NCBI GenBank assembly: GCA_019112735.1
Contig: DXIS01000031.1
Coordinates: forward strand, 34,079-98,078
Reading direction: 5' to 3'
From: Candidatus Mediterraneibacter guildfordensis
GTDB taxonomy: Bacteria > Bacillota > Clostridia > Lachnospirales > Lachnospiraceae
Length of the DNA stretch: 64,000 nt
Shown: positions 35,763 through 44,731 of the stretch, piece by piece
Layout: each line of letters opens with the position of its first letter
Numbering within the stretch: the stretch's first letter is position 1
Program-made: the position numbers and the translations under genes
Notes under the pieces: generated by a model
The model's input: the letters and a program-made list of their open reading frames with translations, nothing else
Told to the model about the DNA's origin: nothing
The model's database searches: none

Positions 35763-37488
35763 AATATTACTTCGTTCCGTCAGGGAATATAAGCGGGAAT
35801 CATTTCTGACTCCTGTACTGGTCTGTCTTGAAGTGTTCATGGAAGTGCTGATCCCGCTTCTGATGGCAAAGATCATCGACGTGGGCATTAAGAACGGCGA
35901 TATGGGTTACATTATCAAGGTGGGCGTCCTGCTTGTTCTCATGGCTATGCTGGCGCTTGCGTTCGGAGCCAAGGCGGGACAACTCGGCGCGATCGCATCA
36001 TCGGGTTATGCGAAGAATCTGCGTCACGATATTTTTTATAAAGTACAGGAATTTTCATTCGGAAATATCGATCATTTCTCCACGTCCAGCCTTGTGACGA
36101 GGATGACGACTGACATTACCAACGTGCAGATGGCGTATATGTTTACCATCCGTCTGCTGGCGAGAGCGCCGATCATGATCGTCCTGTCGCTGATCATGAC
36201 GCTGACCATCAGCGTGAAGATCGCGGTGATCATGCTCATCACGGTGCCGATCCTGGGTGGCGCGCTGATCGGGATTGCGAAGCTGGCGCATCCGCATTTT
36301 ATCAAGGTGTTTGACGAGTACGACGTGCTCAACAATACCGTTCAGGAAAATGTCAACGCGGCCAGGGTGGTGAAAGCCTATGTCCGCGGCGACCATGAGG
36401 TGGAGAAGTTCGGCAAAGTTTCAACGAGCGTATTCAACCTCTTTACGAAGGCGGAGAAGATCGTGGCATGGAACTCCCCGATCATGCAGTTTACCGTTTA
36501 CGCGGTGGTCATCATCATGGTGCTGGTCGGCGGCGAGAGCATCATCCAGGGCAGCATGCAGACCGGTCAGCTGACCAGCGTCATCGTGTACGCGCTGCAG
36601 ATCCTGATGTCCCTTATGATGGTTACATTTGTATTTACAATGATCATGATCGCAGAGGCATCCACGGACCGTATCACAGAGGTGCTCACCGAGGTGCCGG
36701 AGATGGAGGATGTGGACGACGCGATCCAGGAAGTGAAGAACGGCGACATTGATTTCGAGCATGTGAATTTCAGCTACGCGGGCGAGGGCGGCAACCTCTC
36801 CCTGAAGGATGTGAACCTCCACATCAAGAGCGGCCAGATCGTCGGCATCATCGGCGGCACCGGAAGTGCGAAGTCTACGCTCGTGCAGCTTATTCCCCGT
36901 CTCTATGACGTGACCGGCGGCTGTGTGAAAGTCGGCGGCGTGGATGTGCGCAGGTATGGGTTGGAGGCGCTCCGCGACCAGGTGGCCGTGGTGCTCCAGA
37001 AGAACGTGCTCTTTACAGGAAGCATTTATGAAAATGTGCGCTGGGGCGATGAGAATGCCACGGACGAGGAAGTGCAGCGCGTCTGCAAGCTGGCTCAGGC
37101 GGATAACTTCATCCGCGAGTTCCCGGCAGGTTATGATACGATGATCGTGGAGGGCGGCAATAACGTGTCCGGCGGACAGAAGCAGAGGCTCTGTATCGCA
37201 AGGGCGCTCTTGAAGAAGCCGAAGATCCTCATCCTCGACGACTCCACCAGCGCGGTGGATACGAGGACGGACGCCCTGATCCGTCAGGCATTCCGCGAGG
37301 AGATCCCGGATACCACGAAGATCATCATTGCCCAGAGGATTTCCTCTGTGGAGGATGCGGATGTGATCATCGTTATGAATAACGGTGAGATCAACGGCAT
37401 CGGTACATCCGAAGAGCTTCTGAAGACGAATGACATTTACAGAGAAGTATATGAATCACAGGTGAAAGGGGGCGCGGACAATGAGTGA
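35755..37488 (+). CDS. Heterodimeric ABC exporter, subunit with degenerate ATP site
   Basis: 577 residues. Six transmembrane helices (about 15-305) fused to an ATPase domain. Walker A is GGTGSAKST (Ala where Gly is usual, near 366). The signature is VSGGQKQRL. The Walker B end is LILDDSTSAVD, with Asp instead of the catalytic Glu. The switch residue is Gln (IIAQRIS) instead of His. This is the catalytically weak half found in heterodimeric exporters such as BmrC or TM287. It overlaps its partner gene by 8 bases. Confidence 0.94.
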   Translation: MNRILLRSVREYKRESFLTPVLVCLEVFMEVLIPLLMAKIIDVGIKNGDMGYIIKVGVLLVLMAMLALAFGAKAGQLGAIASSGYAKNLRHDIFYKVQEFSFGNIDHFSTSSLVTRMTTDITNVQMAYMFTIRLLARAPIMIVLSLIMTLTISVKIAVIMLITVPILGGALIGIAKLAHPHFIKVFDEYDVLNNTVQENVNAARVVKAYVRGDHEVEKFGKVSTSVFNLFTKAEKIVAWNSPIMQFTVYAVVIIMVLVGGESIIQGSMQTGQLTSVIVYALQILMSLMMVTFVFTMIMIAEASTDRITEVLTEVPEMEDVDDAIQEVKNGDIDFEHVNFSYAGEGGNLSLKDVNLHIKSGQIVGIIGGTGSAKSTLVQLIPRLYDVTGGCVKVGGVDVRRYGLEALRDQVAVVLQKNVLFTGSIYENVRWGDENATDEEVQRVCKLAQADNFIREFPAGYDTMIVEGGNNVSGGQKQRLCIARALLKKPKILILDDSTSAVDTRTDALIRQAFREEIPDTTKIIIAQRISSVEDADVIIVMNNGEINGIGTSEELLKTNDIYREVYESQVKGGADNE

Positions 37489-39409
37489 GACAACGAACAG
37501 TAATGCTCAGCCGGTACAGCAGAGAGCCGGCGGCGGCCCGGCAGTCACCAAGGGAACGATCAAGACGGCGAAGCGCCTGCTGAACTATGTGTTCAGTTCC
37601 TATAAGATCCAGTTCATTGTTGTGCTGATCTGTATCCTGATGAGTTCCGTGGCGTCGATCTCGGTGTCCCTGTCGCTCAAGTTCCTGCTGGATGACTTCA
37701 TCATCCCGCTGATCGGGCAGCAGAACCCGGATTACACGGAACTGTACACCGCGCTTACGATCCTCGGGATCATCTTCCTGTGCGGCGTCATTTCTACCTT
37801 TATATACAGCCGGATGATGGTTGTGATCGGACAGGGTGTCCTCAAGCGTGTCCGCGACGAGATGTTCGCCCACATGCAGACGCTGCCGATCCGGTATTTC
37901 GACCAGAATACCAACGGCTCGATCATGAGTCTTTATACAAATGATACCGACACCCTGCGTCAGATGATCAACCAGTCCATCCCGCAGGTGCTCATGTCGG
38001 CGTTCACGATCATCGTGACATTTATCTCCATGCTGGCCTTAAGCCCGATCCTGACGGTGATGGCCGTGCTGATGATCGGCGTTATGACCCTCGTGTCGAG
38101 AGTCGTGACCGGAAACAGCGGGAAATATTTCATCCGGCAGCAGATGGACCTGGCGGACATCACCGGATTCGTGGAAGAGCGGATGAACGGCCAGAGGGTC
38201 ATCAAAGTATTCAACCACGAGAAGATCTCGGAGCGCGAGTTCGACGAGCTCAACGAACGGCTCTTCAACAGCGCGGCCAACGCCCATACATTTGCCAGTA
38301 TGATGGGACCCATCATCGGAAACCTGGGCAACCTGCAGTTCGTGCTCACTGCGGTATTCGGGGGATTCCTCTCCGTGGCGGGAATCGGAAATATCACGCT
38401 GGGCGTTATGGCGTCCTACCTGCAGTTCACAAAGAGCTTTACCCAGCCGTTCATGCAGGTGGCGCAGCAGTTCAACTCCATCATCATGGCGCTGGCAGGC
38501 GCGGAGCGTATCTTCAACATGATGGATGAAGAGCCGGAGGTAGACAACGGCTATGTAAAACTGGTCAACGCGAAGAAAGACGCGGACGGTAATATCACCG
38601 AGTGCGAAGAGCGCACCGGCCTGTGGGCATGGAAGCATCCGCACCAGGCGGACGGCACCATCACCTATCAGGAACTGAGAGGCGATGTGCGCTTCTACGA
38701 CATGACCTTCGGCTACACGCCGGACCACATGGTGCTCCATGACCTGACGCTGTACGCGAAGCCGGGGCAGAAGATCGCCTTCGTCGGATCCACCGGCGCC
38801 GGCAAGACCACCATCACCAACCTGATCAACCGGTTCTACGATGTGGCCGACGGCAAGATCCGGTACGACGACATCAACATCAACAAGATCAAGAAGGCAG
38901 ACCTGCGCCACTCCCTGGGCATCGTGCTCCAGGATACGCACCTCTTCACCGGAACGATCAAGGAGAACATCCGCTACGGCAAGCTGGACGCAACGGATGA
39001 AGAAGTATACAAGGCAGCAAAACTCGCCCACGCGGACGGATTCATCAAGATGCTGCCGCAGGGGTATGACACCCACTTAAGCGGCGACGGAGAAGAACTC
39101 TCCCAGGGCCAGAGACAGCTGCTGGCCATCGCCCGGGCGGCCATCGCAGACCCGCCGGTACTGATCCTCGATGAGGCAACGTCCTCCATCGATACCAGGA
39201 CCGAGCAGATCGTACAGCAGGGTATGGATAACCTCATGAGAGGCAGGACCGTATTCGTCATCGCCCACCGCCTGTCCACGATCCGCAACAGCGACGCCAT
39301 CATGGTGCTCGAACACGGACGGATCATCGAACGCGGTACACATGACGAACTGCTGAAACTGAAAGGAACGTATTATCAGCTGTATACAGGGAAGCTGGAG
39401 CTTTCGTGA
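37481..39409 (+). CDS. Heterodimeric ABC exporter, catalytic subunit
   Basis: 642 residues. Six membrane helices in residues 25-330; ATPase domain with full Walker A (GSTGAGKTT near 434), signature LSQGQRQLL, Walker B LILDEATSSID with catalytic Glu, and switch His in VIAHRLST. A charged insert (about 365-400) separates the halves. Pairs with the upstream subunit. Substrate unknown; the linked MarR gene points to drug or peptide export. Confidence 0.95.
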   Translation: MSETTNSNAQPVQQRAGGGPAVTKGTIKTAKRLLNYVFSSYKIQFIVVLICILMSSVASISVSLSLKFLLDDFIIPLIGQQNPDYTELYTALTILGIIFLCGVISTFIYSRMMVVIGQGVLKRVRDEMFAHMQTLPIRYFDQNTNGSIMSLYTNDTDTLRQMINQSIPQVLMSAFTIIVTFISMLALSPILTVMAVLMIGVMTLVSRVVTGNSGKYFIRQQMDLADITGFVEERMNGQRVIKVFNHEKISEREFDELNERLFNSAANAHTFASMMGPIIGNLGNLQFVLTAVFGGFLSVAGIGNITLGVMASYLQFTKSFTQPFMQVAQQFNSIIMALAGAERIFNMMDEEPEVDNGYVKLVNAKKDADGNITECEERTGLWAWKHPHQADGTITYQELRGDVRFYDMTFGYTPDHMVLHDLTLYAKPGQKIAFVGSTGAGKTTITNLINRFYDVADGKIRYDDININKIKKADLRHSLGIVLQDTHLFTGTIKENIRYGKLDATDEEVYKAAKLAHADGFIKMLPQGYDTHLSGDGEELSQGQRQLLAIARAAIADPPVLILDEATSSIDTRTEQIVQQGMDNLMRGRTVFVIAHRLSTIRNSDAIMVLEHGRIIERGTHDELLKLKGTYYQLYTGKLELS

Positions 39410-39436
39410 TGGCTACAAGCCGTGCGAAAAAGCGGA

Positions 39437-39490
39437 AACGAGCGTCCGGAAGAGTGTTTACATTCTTCCGGACGCTCGTTTTTGATTTTT
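39437..39490 (+). terminator. Terminator after the ABC operon
   Basis: A 17-bp stem (AACGAGCGTCCGGAAGA and its complement) with a 10-base loop, followed by TTTGATTTTT. Confidence 0.88.
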
Positions 39491-39518
39491 CATAGGGCGC
39501 CAGCCCTTTTTGAAGATG

Positions 39519-39550
39519 TTTATAATAAGGCATAATTATGGTATAATTAT
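39519..39550 (+). promoter_or_regulatory. Promoter with paired ATAATTAT sites before the antitoxin-kinase gene
   Basis: TTTATA (39519-39524), 17-base spacer, TATAAT (39542-39547). The palindrome ATAATTAT occurs twice, at 39532-39539 and 39543-39550, the second overlapping the -10. Such paired palindromes fit autorepression by a Phd/YefM-type dimer. Confidence 0.5.
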
Positions 39551-39582
39551 CTCATTCTAAAATAAAGAGAAGGGCGTGCGTT

Positions 39583-40836
39583 ATGACGAAGATTATACCA
39601 ATCAAAGAGCTTAAGAATACGTCAGAGATCTCGGATATGTGTCACCGTACGAAAGGCCCGGTTTATGTTACGAAGAACGGTTACGGCGATCTGGTGATCA
39701 TGAGTATGGAAAACTATGAAGCGGCGATGCGCCGCCTTGAGTCATATGCCAGGTTGAAAAATTCCGGCGGCTGCATCACAGACGGCGGACTGGGAAAAAG
39801 CTGGTACGTGGTCGGGGAGAGGAAAGGCCGGTACGGGATCCGGTATCCTTCACAGCTTCAGAATTTTGATGTGTGGGAGAAGGACCGCCTCGCGGATTAT
39901 GGCGGTTCCGACCGTAAGGATGGCCTGATCGCGCCGGATGGGACTTTTTTTCTTATTAAGTATGCTGAAAATCATACAAGACAGAATCAGCTGGATACCA
40001 GTTATGTCAATAACGCTCTCTCGGAATATTTGTCCAGCCATATTCTTGCGATCATAGGATATGATGTACACGAAACATTTCTGGGAACCCGGAACGGGGA
40101 GATCATTGTCGCCTGCAGAAACTTTGTCCCGCCGGGAGAAAAGCTGATCGAATTCGCCCGCTATCTGCGGAAGCATTATGACTCGCGGGAGATTGGGCGA
40201 ATCCCGGATATTCAACAGATTAAAAACACACTGCAACGGGACGAGGATCTGGCTCCGGCAGCGGATGAATTATGGAAAATCTGGTGCCGCAGATTCGTAG
40301 GAGATGCATTTCTCGGGAATTTTGACCGGCATATGGGGAACTGGGGCTATCTTATGTCAGAAACCGGGCCGGTGAGGCCGTCTCCGGTCTATGATAACGG
40401 AAGCACGCTTTTCCCGGCCCTGTCTGAGCATGCCATGGAAAATGAAATCCTGCCGGACCAGAAAGAGATCCTGAAGCGGACGCTGCTGTTTCCGAAAGCC
40501 GCCCTGCTGGTCAACGGACAGAAAGCGGGGTATCCGGATATGCTCTGCTCGGATTACGAACCGGAGATATCGGCGGCTGTCCGGGAGATCGTCCCGGTCA
40601 TAAAAGAAAAACTGCCGGAAATCTGGCAGTTCATAGATGATCAGGAATTCCTGTCGTATGTCAGGAAAAAGTTCTATAAGACAATGCTGGACGCCCGGTT
40701 CCGGTTTCTGCTGGAGCCGGCGCTGGAGATCTGCCGCAGCGGGAACTACAGTAAGGAGGCGAGGAAGAGGCTGGAGGAAGGGAAGCCGTATACGGAAGAG
40801 GAATTTGCATACGAAATGAAAACTGCCGGCGGGTGA
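39583..40836 (+). CDS. Phd/YefM-type antitoxin domain fused to HipA-like kinase domain
   Basis: 417 residues. Residues 1-60 match a Phd/YefM antitoxin: MTKIIPIKELKNTSEISDM, then PVYVTKNGYGDLVIMSMENYE. From about residue 85 the protein reads as a HipA/CtkA-like Ser/Thr kinase. The candidate ATP-binding Lys is in FFLIKYAE near 124, the catalytic loop GNFDRHMGNWGYL near 243-255, and the metal-binding Asp in SPVYDNGS near 268. Normally antitoxin and toxin are separate genes and HipA partners with HipB, not Phd. No separate antitoxin gene is next to it. GAGAAGGG precedes the ATG; a terminator overlaps the stop. Domain calls are from motif recognition. Confidence 0.8.
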   Translation: MTKIIPIKELKNTSEISDMCHRTKGPVYVTKNGYGDLVIMSMENYEAAMRRLESYARLKNSGGCITDGGLGKSWYVVGERKGRYGIRYPSQLQNFDVWEKDRLADYGGSDRKDGLIAPDGTFFLIKYAENHTRQNQLDTSYVNNALSEYLSSHILAIIGYDVHETFLGTRNGEIIVACRNFVPPGEKLIEFARYLRKHYDSREIGRIPDIQQIKNTLQRDEDLAPAADELWKIWCRRFVGDAFLGNFDRHMGNWGYLMSETGPVRPSPVYDNGSTLFPALSEHAMENEILPDQKEILKRTLLFPKAALLVNGQKAGYPDMLCSDYEPEISAAVREIVPVIKEKLPEIWQFIDDQEFLSYVRKKFYKTMLDARFRFLLEPALEICRSGNYSKEARKRLEEGKPYTEEEFAYEMKTAGG

Positions 40837-40855
40837 TACCTGCCGGCAGTTTTTT
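40819..40855 (+). terminator. Terminator overlapping the end of the antitoxin-kinase gene
   Basis: AAAACTGCCGGC pairs with GCCGGCAGTTTT, followed by TT; the TGA stop lies in the loop. Confidence 0.8.
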
Positions 40856-40875
40856 GCAAAAGTAAGTTGTATTTT

Positions 40876-40957
40876 GGGACAGGGCAAAACTCAATTTGGG
40901 ACAGGGTAAAATCCGATCCGGGACGTAGTAAAATTCAATTTTACTACGTCCCGGATC
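40876..40957. repeat. Intergenic 22-bp-unit/hairpin repeat, copy 2
   Basis: Two units starting GGGACAGGG at 40876 and 40898, a third starting GGGACGTAG at 40919, then the inverse of the third. The final hairpin has 21-bp arms (40915-40935 / 40937-40957) and a one-base centre. It ends 1 base from the stop codon of the channel gene on the opposite strand. Confidence 0.85.
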
Positions 40958-40958
40958 A

Positions 40959-42167
40959 TCAAATTTCTATCTCTTCCGCCTCGGGAATTCTCATTTCCGA
41001 GTACAGGATTACCATATCCCCTTCCCTCAGCACGAGATTCCCGTTCGGGATCATTACCCTGTCTTTGCGTTTGATAAGCACGATCACGGAATGCCGGGAG
41101 ATATCCAGATCCCGTATGCGCCGGCCGTTCCACGGGTTATTTTTCTGCAGGGTGATCTCCTTGAGGCGGATATGTTCTTTGTCCTGAAATGATTCTGCGC
41201 CGAGCACCATTATGTCGTCCTTGCGGAGCACCAGATTCCCTCGCGGGACGAGGATGTGGTGATTGCGCTGCACGACGGCAACGATGACCCGTTCCGGCAG
41301 ATGGAGCTGGGCGATCGATTTATTGATCCAGGGATCCCGGTCGGTGAGCTGGATCTTAATGAAATGTACATCTTCTTCCCGGCCGTACTCGGACATCCGT
41401 TTGATGCGGGAGTACTGATCGACGAAGCCGGCGGATATGATACCGGTCGGGATGGCGACCATGCCTACGCCCAGGAAGGTGATGAAAATGCCGAACAGTT
41501 TGCCAAGCGTGGTGATCGGATAAATGTCTCCGTAGCCTACGGTGAGCAGCGTGGATGCCGACCACCAGATGCCGGAGAATGCATTGGAAAATACTTCCGG
41601 CTGCGCCTCATGTTCCAGGCTGTACATGCACAGGCTGGAGGCGAGCATCAGGATCAGGATCGTAAATACCGAAGAGAAGAGCTGCTGGCGTTTGCTGCGC
41701 AGGACGTCCGTGATAAGTCTCAGAGAATCATAGTAGGCATTGATCCGGAAGAGCCGGAACACCCGCATGACACGCAGCATCCGGAAAGCGGCCGCGCCCG
41801 TCGGGAAGAAGACCGGCAGATAATACGGCAGAAAAGACAGCATATCAATAATCCCGGTAAAGGACAGGATATACTTGCGCACGGCACGGAACCCTTTCGC
41901 TTCGGGATACATATACTTGGCGGCGAAAAGGCGCAGGAGATAATCCGCGCAGAACATCGCCACGGTAATATTTTCGATCAGCATCAGAGCCGGCCCGTAC
42001 TGCAGACGGTATTTTTCATATGTATACATAATGCTGGCGGCCAGGTTCAGGATGATCGTCAGCAGATAGCCGATATCAAAAATCTTGGCGGCACGGTCTG
42101 TGCCGGAACGCACCTCAAGGATCTCGTAGATGCGGTATCGGATGTGATCCAGATTTTGCTTATTCAC
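40959..42167 (-). CDS. Voltage-gated-type potassium channel with two TrkA-C-like domains
   Basis: 402 residues. Six membrane segments in residues 25-230, with an arginine-bearing S4 (FRMLRVMRVFRLFRI near 125-139) and the selectivity filter TVGYGD near 207. The cytoplasmic C-terminal part holds two TrkA-C/RCK_C modules (about 270-340 and 345-402: VPRGNLVLRKDDIMVLG and IPNGNLVLREGDMVILY). No RCK_N nucleotide domain. The start is GTG at 42167, preceded by AGGGGGAG; an ATG 27 bases upstream would lie in the repeat. The gene is exactly bracketed by two repeat copies. Confidence 0.9.
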   Translation of the reverse strand: MNKQNLDHIRYRIYEILEVRSGTDRAAKIFDIGYLLTIILNLAASIMYTYEKYRLQYGPALMLIENITVAMFCADYLLRLFAAKYMYPEAKGFRAVRKYILSFTGIIDMLSFLPYYLPVFFPTGAAAFRMLRVMRVFRLFRINAYYDSLRLITDVLRSKRQQLFSSVFTILILMLASSLCMYSLEHEAQPEVFSNAFSGIWWSASTLLTVGYGDIYPITTLGKLFGIFITFLGVGMVAIPTGIISAGFVDQYSRIKRMSEYGREEDVHFIKIQLTDRDPWINKSIAQLHLPERVIVAVVQRNHHILVPRGNLVLRKDDIMVLGAESFQDKEHIRLKEITLQKNNPWNGRRIRDLDISRHSVIVLIKRKDRVMIPNGNLVLREGDMVILYSEMRIPEAEEIEI

Positions 42168-42182
42168 AGTACTCCCCCTTTT

Positions 42183-42267
42183 GGGACAGGGCAAAACTCA
42201 ATTTGGGACAGGGTAAAATTCAATCCGGGACGTAGTAAAATTCAATTTTACTACGTCCCGGATTGAA
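42183..42267. repeat. Intergenic 22-bp-unit/hairpin repeat, copy 3
   Basis: Nearly identical to copy 2 and in the same orientation: units at 42183, 42205 and 42227, then an inverted half. Stem 24 bp (42219-42242 / 42244-42267). The outer stem bases differ from copy 2 but remain complementary to each other. Confidence 0.85.
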
Positions 42268-42272
42268 GAAAT

Positions 42273-43133
42273 TTACAGTTCTTTCCCTGTCAGCATCTTA
42301 TATCCCTGCAGGTATTTATCAATGGTCTTCTGCACGATGTCATCCGGCAGTGTCCAGTTGTTATCCGGGTTGGCTTTGAGCCAGTCTCTTGCGAACTGTT
42401 TGTCGAAGGACGGCTGGCCGTGTCCCGGTTCGTATCCGTCCGCCGGCCAGAAGCGTGAGCTGTCCGGTGTGAGCATCTCGTCGCCGAGCACGATGTTGCC
42501 GTTCTCGTCCAGACCGAACTCGAACTTCGTATCTGCGATGATGATGCCGCGGCTCAGTGCGTAATCTGCACATTTCTTGTAGAGCGCGATGGTGTAATCG
42601 CGCAGTTTCTGCGCGTATTCCTCGCCTTTGCCCGGGAAGTATTTCTCCAGGTGGGCGATGCTCTGCTCGTAGGAAATGTTCTCGTCGTGGTCGCCGATCT
42701 CAGCCTTTGTGGACGGTGTGTAGATAGGCTCCGGGAGTTTATCGGATTCTTTCAGCCCTTCCGGAAGGGTGATGCCGCATACAGTGCCGTCTTTCTGGTA
42801 GCTTGCCCAGCCGCTGCCTGTTATGTAGCCGCGGACGATGCACTCTACCGGGAGCATGTTGAGCTTCTTGCACATCATGCTGTTGCCGTCGAACTGGGGC
42901 TGGCGGAAGAATTCCGGCATCTCGTTTACATCGGTTGTGATCATGTGGTTCGGCAGGATGTCCTGTGTCATGTCGAACCAGAACTTTGACATCTGTGTGA
43001 GCACAGTGCCTTTCTTTGTGATCGTGTTGTTAAGGATCACGTCGAAGCAGCTGATCCGGTCTGTTGCCACAAGGATCAGGCTGTCGCCGTTGTCATAGAT
43101 CTCGCGTACTTTACCTTCTTTGATTGGTTTCAT
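42273..43133 (-). CDS. purC: SAICAR synthetase
   Basis: 286 residues. Joins CAIR and aspartate with ATP in purine synthesis. Motifs: KPIKEGKVREIYD at the N terminus, ATDRISCFDVIL near 25, ECIVRGYITGSGWASY near 95, and DTKFEFG(LDENGNIVL) with the downstream GDEMLTPDSSRFW. Start at 43133 has GAGGTG at the right distance; an ATG nine bases upstream does not. It is a single gene away from other pur genes. No purine riboswitch was recognised in its leader. Confidence 0.95.
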   Translation of the reverse strand: MKPIKEGKVREIYDNGDSLILVATDRISCFDVILNNTITKKGTVLTQMSKFWFDMTQDILPNHMITTDVNEMPEFFRQPQFDGNSMMCKKLNMLPVECIVRGYITGSGWASYQKDGTVCGITLPEGLKESDKLPEPIYTPSTKAEIGDHDENISYEQSIAHLEKYFPGKGEEYAQKLRDYTIALYKKCADYALSRGIIIADTKFEFGLDENGNIVLGDEMLTPDSSRFWPADGYEPGHGQPSFDKQFARDWLKANPDNNWTLPDDIVQKTIDKYLQGYKMLTGKEL

Positions 43134-43142
43134 GTCATACAC

Positions 43143-43384
43143 CTCATTGAATTCATGATTTAAAACTTCTCTATATAAGAGTAGACAAAATGAAGAGAAA
43201 ATACAAGTCTTTTATTCATTATAAGTATTGATTATGAGTTATAAGGAGTATGGCGTATCTGTAAAAGTATGAAAATGTGTAACAGTATGGTTATTATCAG
43301 TAAATCCCCGGCACAGCCGGGAAAAGTATGCTATAATCTACTGGATCAAAAAGTCAATAGACAGAGAGAATGAGAGGATTACAG
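43143..43384. other. Intergenic region between divergent purC and nagZ-like genes
   Basis: AT-rich. A -10-like TATAAT is at about 43332, in front of the hexosaminidase gene, next to a short CCCCGGC/GCCGGG hairpin. A possible purC promoter (TTGTAT with weak -10) lies on the minus strand. No RNA gene seen. Confidence 0.35.
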
Positions 43385-44686
43385 ATGAACGGACATCATC
43401 ACAAACATCATAAGAAGGAAGAAGGAAACGGGAAATATATCGCCGGCATCGTGCTCTCGATCCTGGTGATCATCGCGGCCATCGGCATCGGGGTGTGGAC
43501 GATCACCGGCGGCTTCGGCGGTCCGGAAGAAAAGACCGGGCAGGAGCATGCGTCCGACCTGGAAATAGGTACAGATAACGGAACCGGAACGGACGGATCG
43601 GATGACGCAGGCACAGGAGGATCGGATCAGGACAGGACAGCTGCCGACGTGCAGGCGATCCTGGATGATATGACGCTGGAGGAGAAGGTCTGCCAGCTCT
43701 TTATGATCAAACCGGAGGCACTGACCGGTGTGGAGACGGTCACCCAGGCGGGGCAGGCGACGCAGAATGCCTATAATGAATACCCGGTCGGCGGGATCAT
43801 TTACTTCAGCAAGAACCTGATCAGCCCGGAGCAGACCCGGACCATGCTCGCCAATACGCAGGAGTATGCGAAGGAGCGGACCGGCATCCCGGTATTTCTT
43901 TCCGTAGATGAAGAGGGCGGCCAGGTGGCCCGCGTCGGGCACAATTCCGCGTTCGGCGTGGAGGAGATCGGCAACATGAGCGATGTGGGCGCGAGCGGGG
44001 ACACGCAGGAAGCGTACCGGATCGGCACGGTGATCGGATCTTATCTGAAAGATCTGGGCTTCAACATGGATGCTGCTCCGGACACGGATGTGCTGACGAA
44101 CCCGCAGAATGAAGTGGTGAAATACCGCTCCTTCGGTTCGGATCCACAGCTGGTGGCAGAGATGGCCGAGGCGGAGCTGAAAGGCCTGAATGAGGAAGGC
44201 ATCATCGGCATGTACAAGCATTTCCCGGGACACGGAGGCACGACGGCGGATTCCCATGAGGGTTACGTCTATGTGGACGATACGCTGGAAGAACTGGAGA
44301 ATAGCGCATTCGTTCCGTTCAAAGACGGGATCGCGAATGACATCCGTGTGATCATGGTGAGCCACATCGCCGCTCCGAATGTGACAGGGGACAATACGCC
44401 GGCAACATTATCAAAGAAGCTGACGACGGACATCCTGAGAGAGGATCTGGGCTTTGATGGCATGGTGATCACGGACGCCCTGGACATGGGCGCGATCACG
44501 GAGCAGTACGGCTCGGCCAATGCAGCGGTGGCGGCCCTGAATGCGGGCGCGGATATGCTGCTCATGCCGCTGGATTTCCAGAGTGCTTATGAGGGCGTGC
44601 TGGATGCGGTGGCGGACGGAACGCTCACAGAAGAGCGGATCGATGAATCCGTGGCGCGGATCCTGGAAGTCAAACTGACGATGTAA
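43385..44686 (+). CDS. Membrane-anchored GH3 beta-N-acetylhexosaminidase (NagZ-like)
   Basis: 433 residues. His-rich N terminus (NGHHHKHHKK), a membrane helix (about 18-40), a Gly/Asp linker, then a GH3 barrel (about 85-430). It carries the NagZ marker KHFPGHGGTTADSH near 280, which holds the His-Asp acid/base dyad, and the nucleophile Asp in MVITDALDMGAI near 365. It cleaves N-acetylglucosamine from cell-wall fragments on the outer face of the membrane. The second ATG (43385) follows GAGAGG and is preferred. Confidence 0.92.
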   Translation: MNGHHHKHHKKEEGNGKYIAGIVLSILVIIAAIGIGVWTITGGFGGPEEKTGQEHASDLEIGTDNGTGTDGSDDAGTGGSDQDRTAADVQAILDDMTLEEKVCQLFMIKPEALTGVETVTQAGQATQNAYNEYPVGGIIYFSKNLISPEQTRTMLANTQEYAKERTGIPVFLSVDEEGGQVARVGHNSAFGVEEIGNMSDVGASGDTQEAYRIGTVIGSYLKDLGFNMDAAPDTDVLTNPQNEVVKYRSFGSDPQLVAEMAEAELKGLNEEGIIGMYKHFPGHGGTTADSHEGYVYVDDTLEELENSAFVPFKDGIANDIRVIMVSHIAAPNVTGDNTPATLSKKLTTDILREDLGFDGMVITDALDMGAITEQYGSANAAVAALNAGADMLLMPLDFQSAYEGVLDAVADGTLTEERIDESVARILEVKLTM

Positions 44687-44731
44687 ATGCAGGCCCGAAG
44701 CCCGGCCATGCGCAGAAGGAGAAAACGGAAA

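Noticed and set aside
43134..43200. Purine riboswitch in the purC leader
   Set aside because: The leader is short and AT-rich and lacks the conserved three-way junction core sequence.
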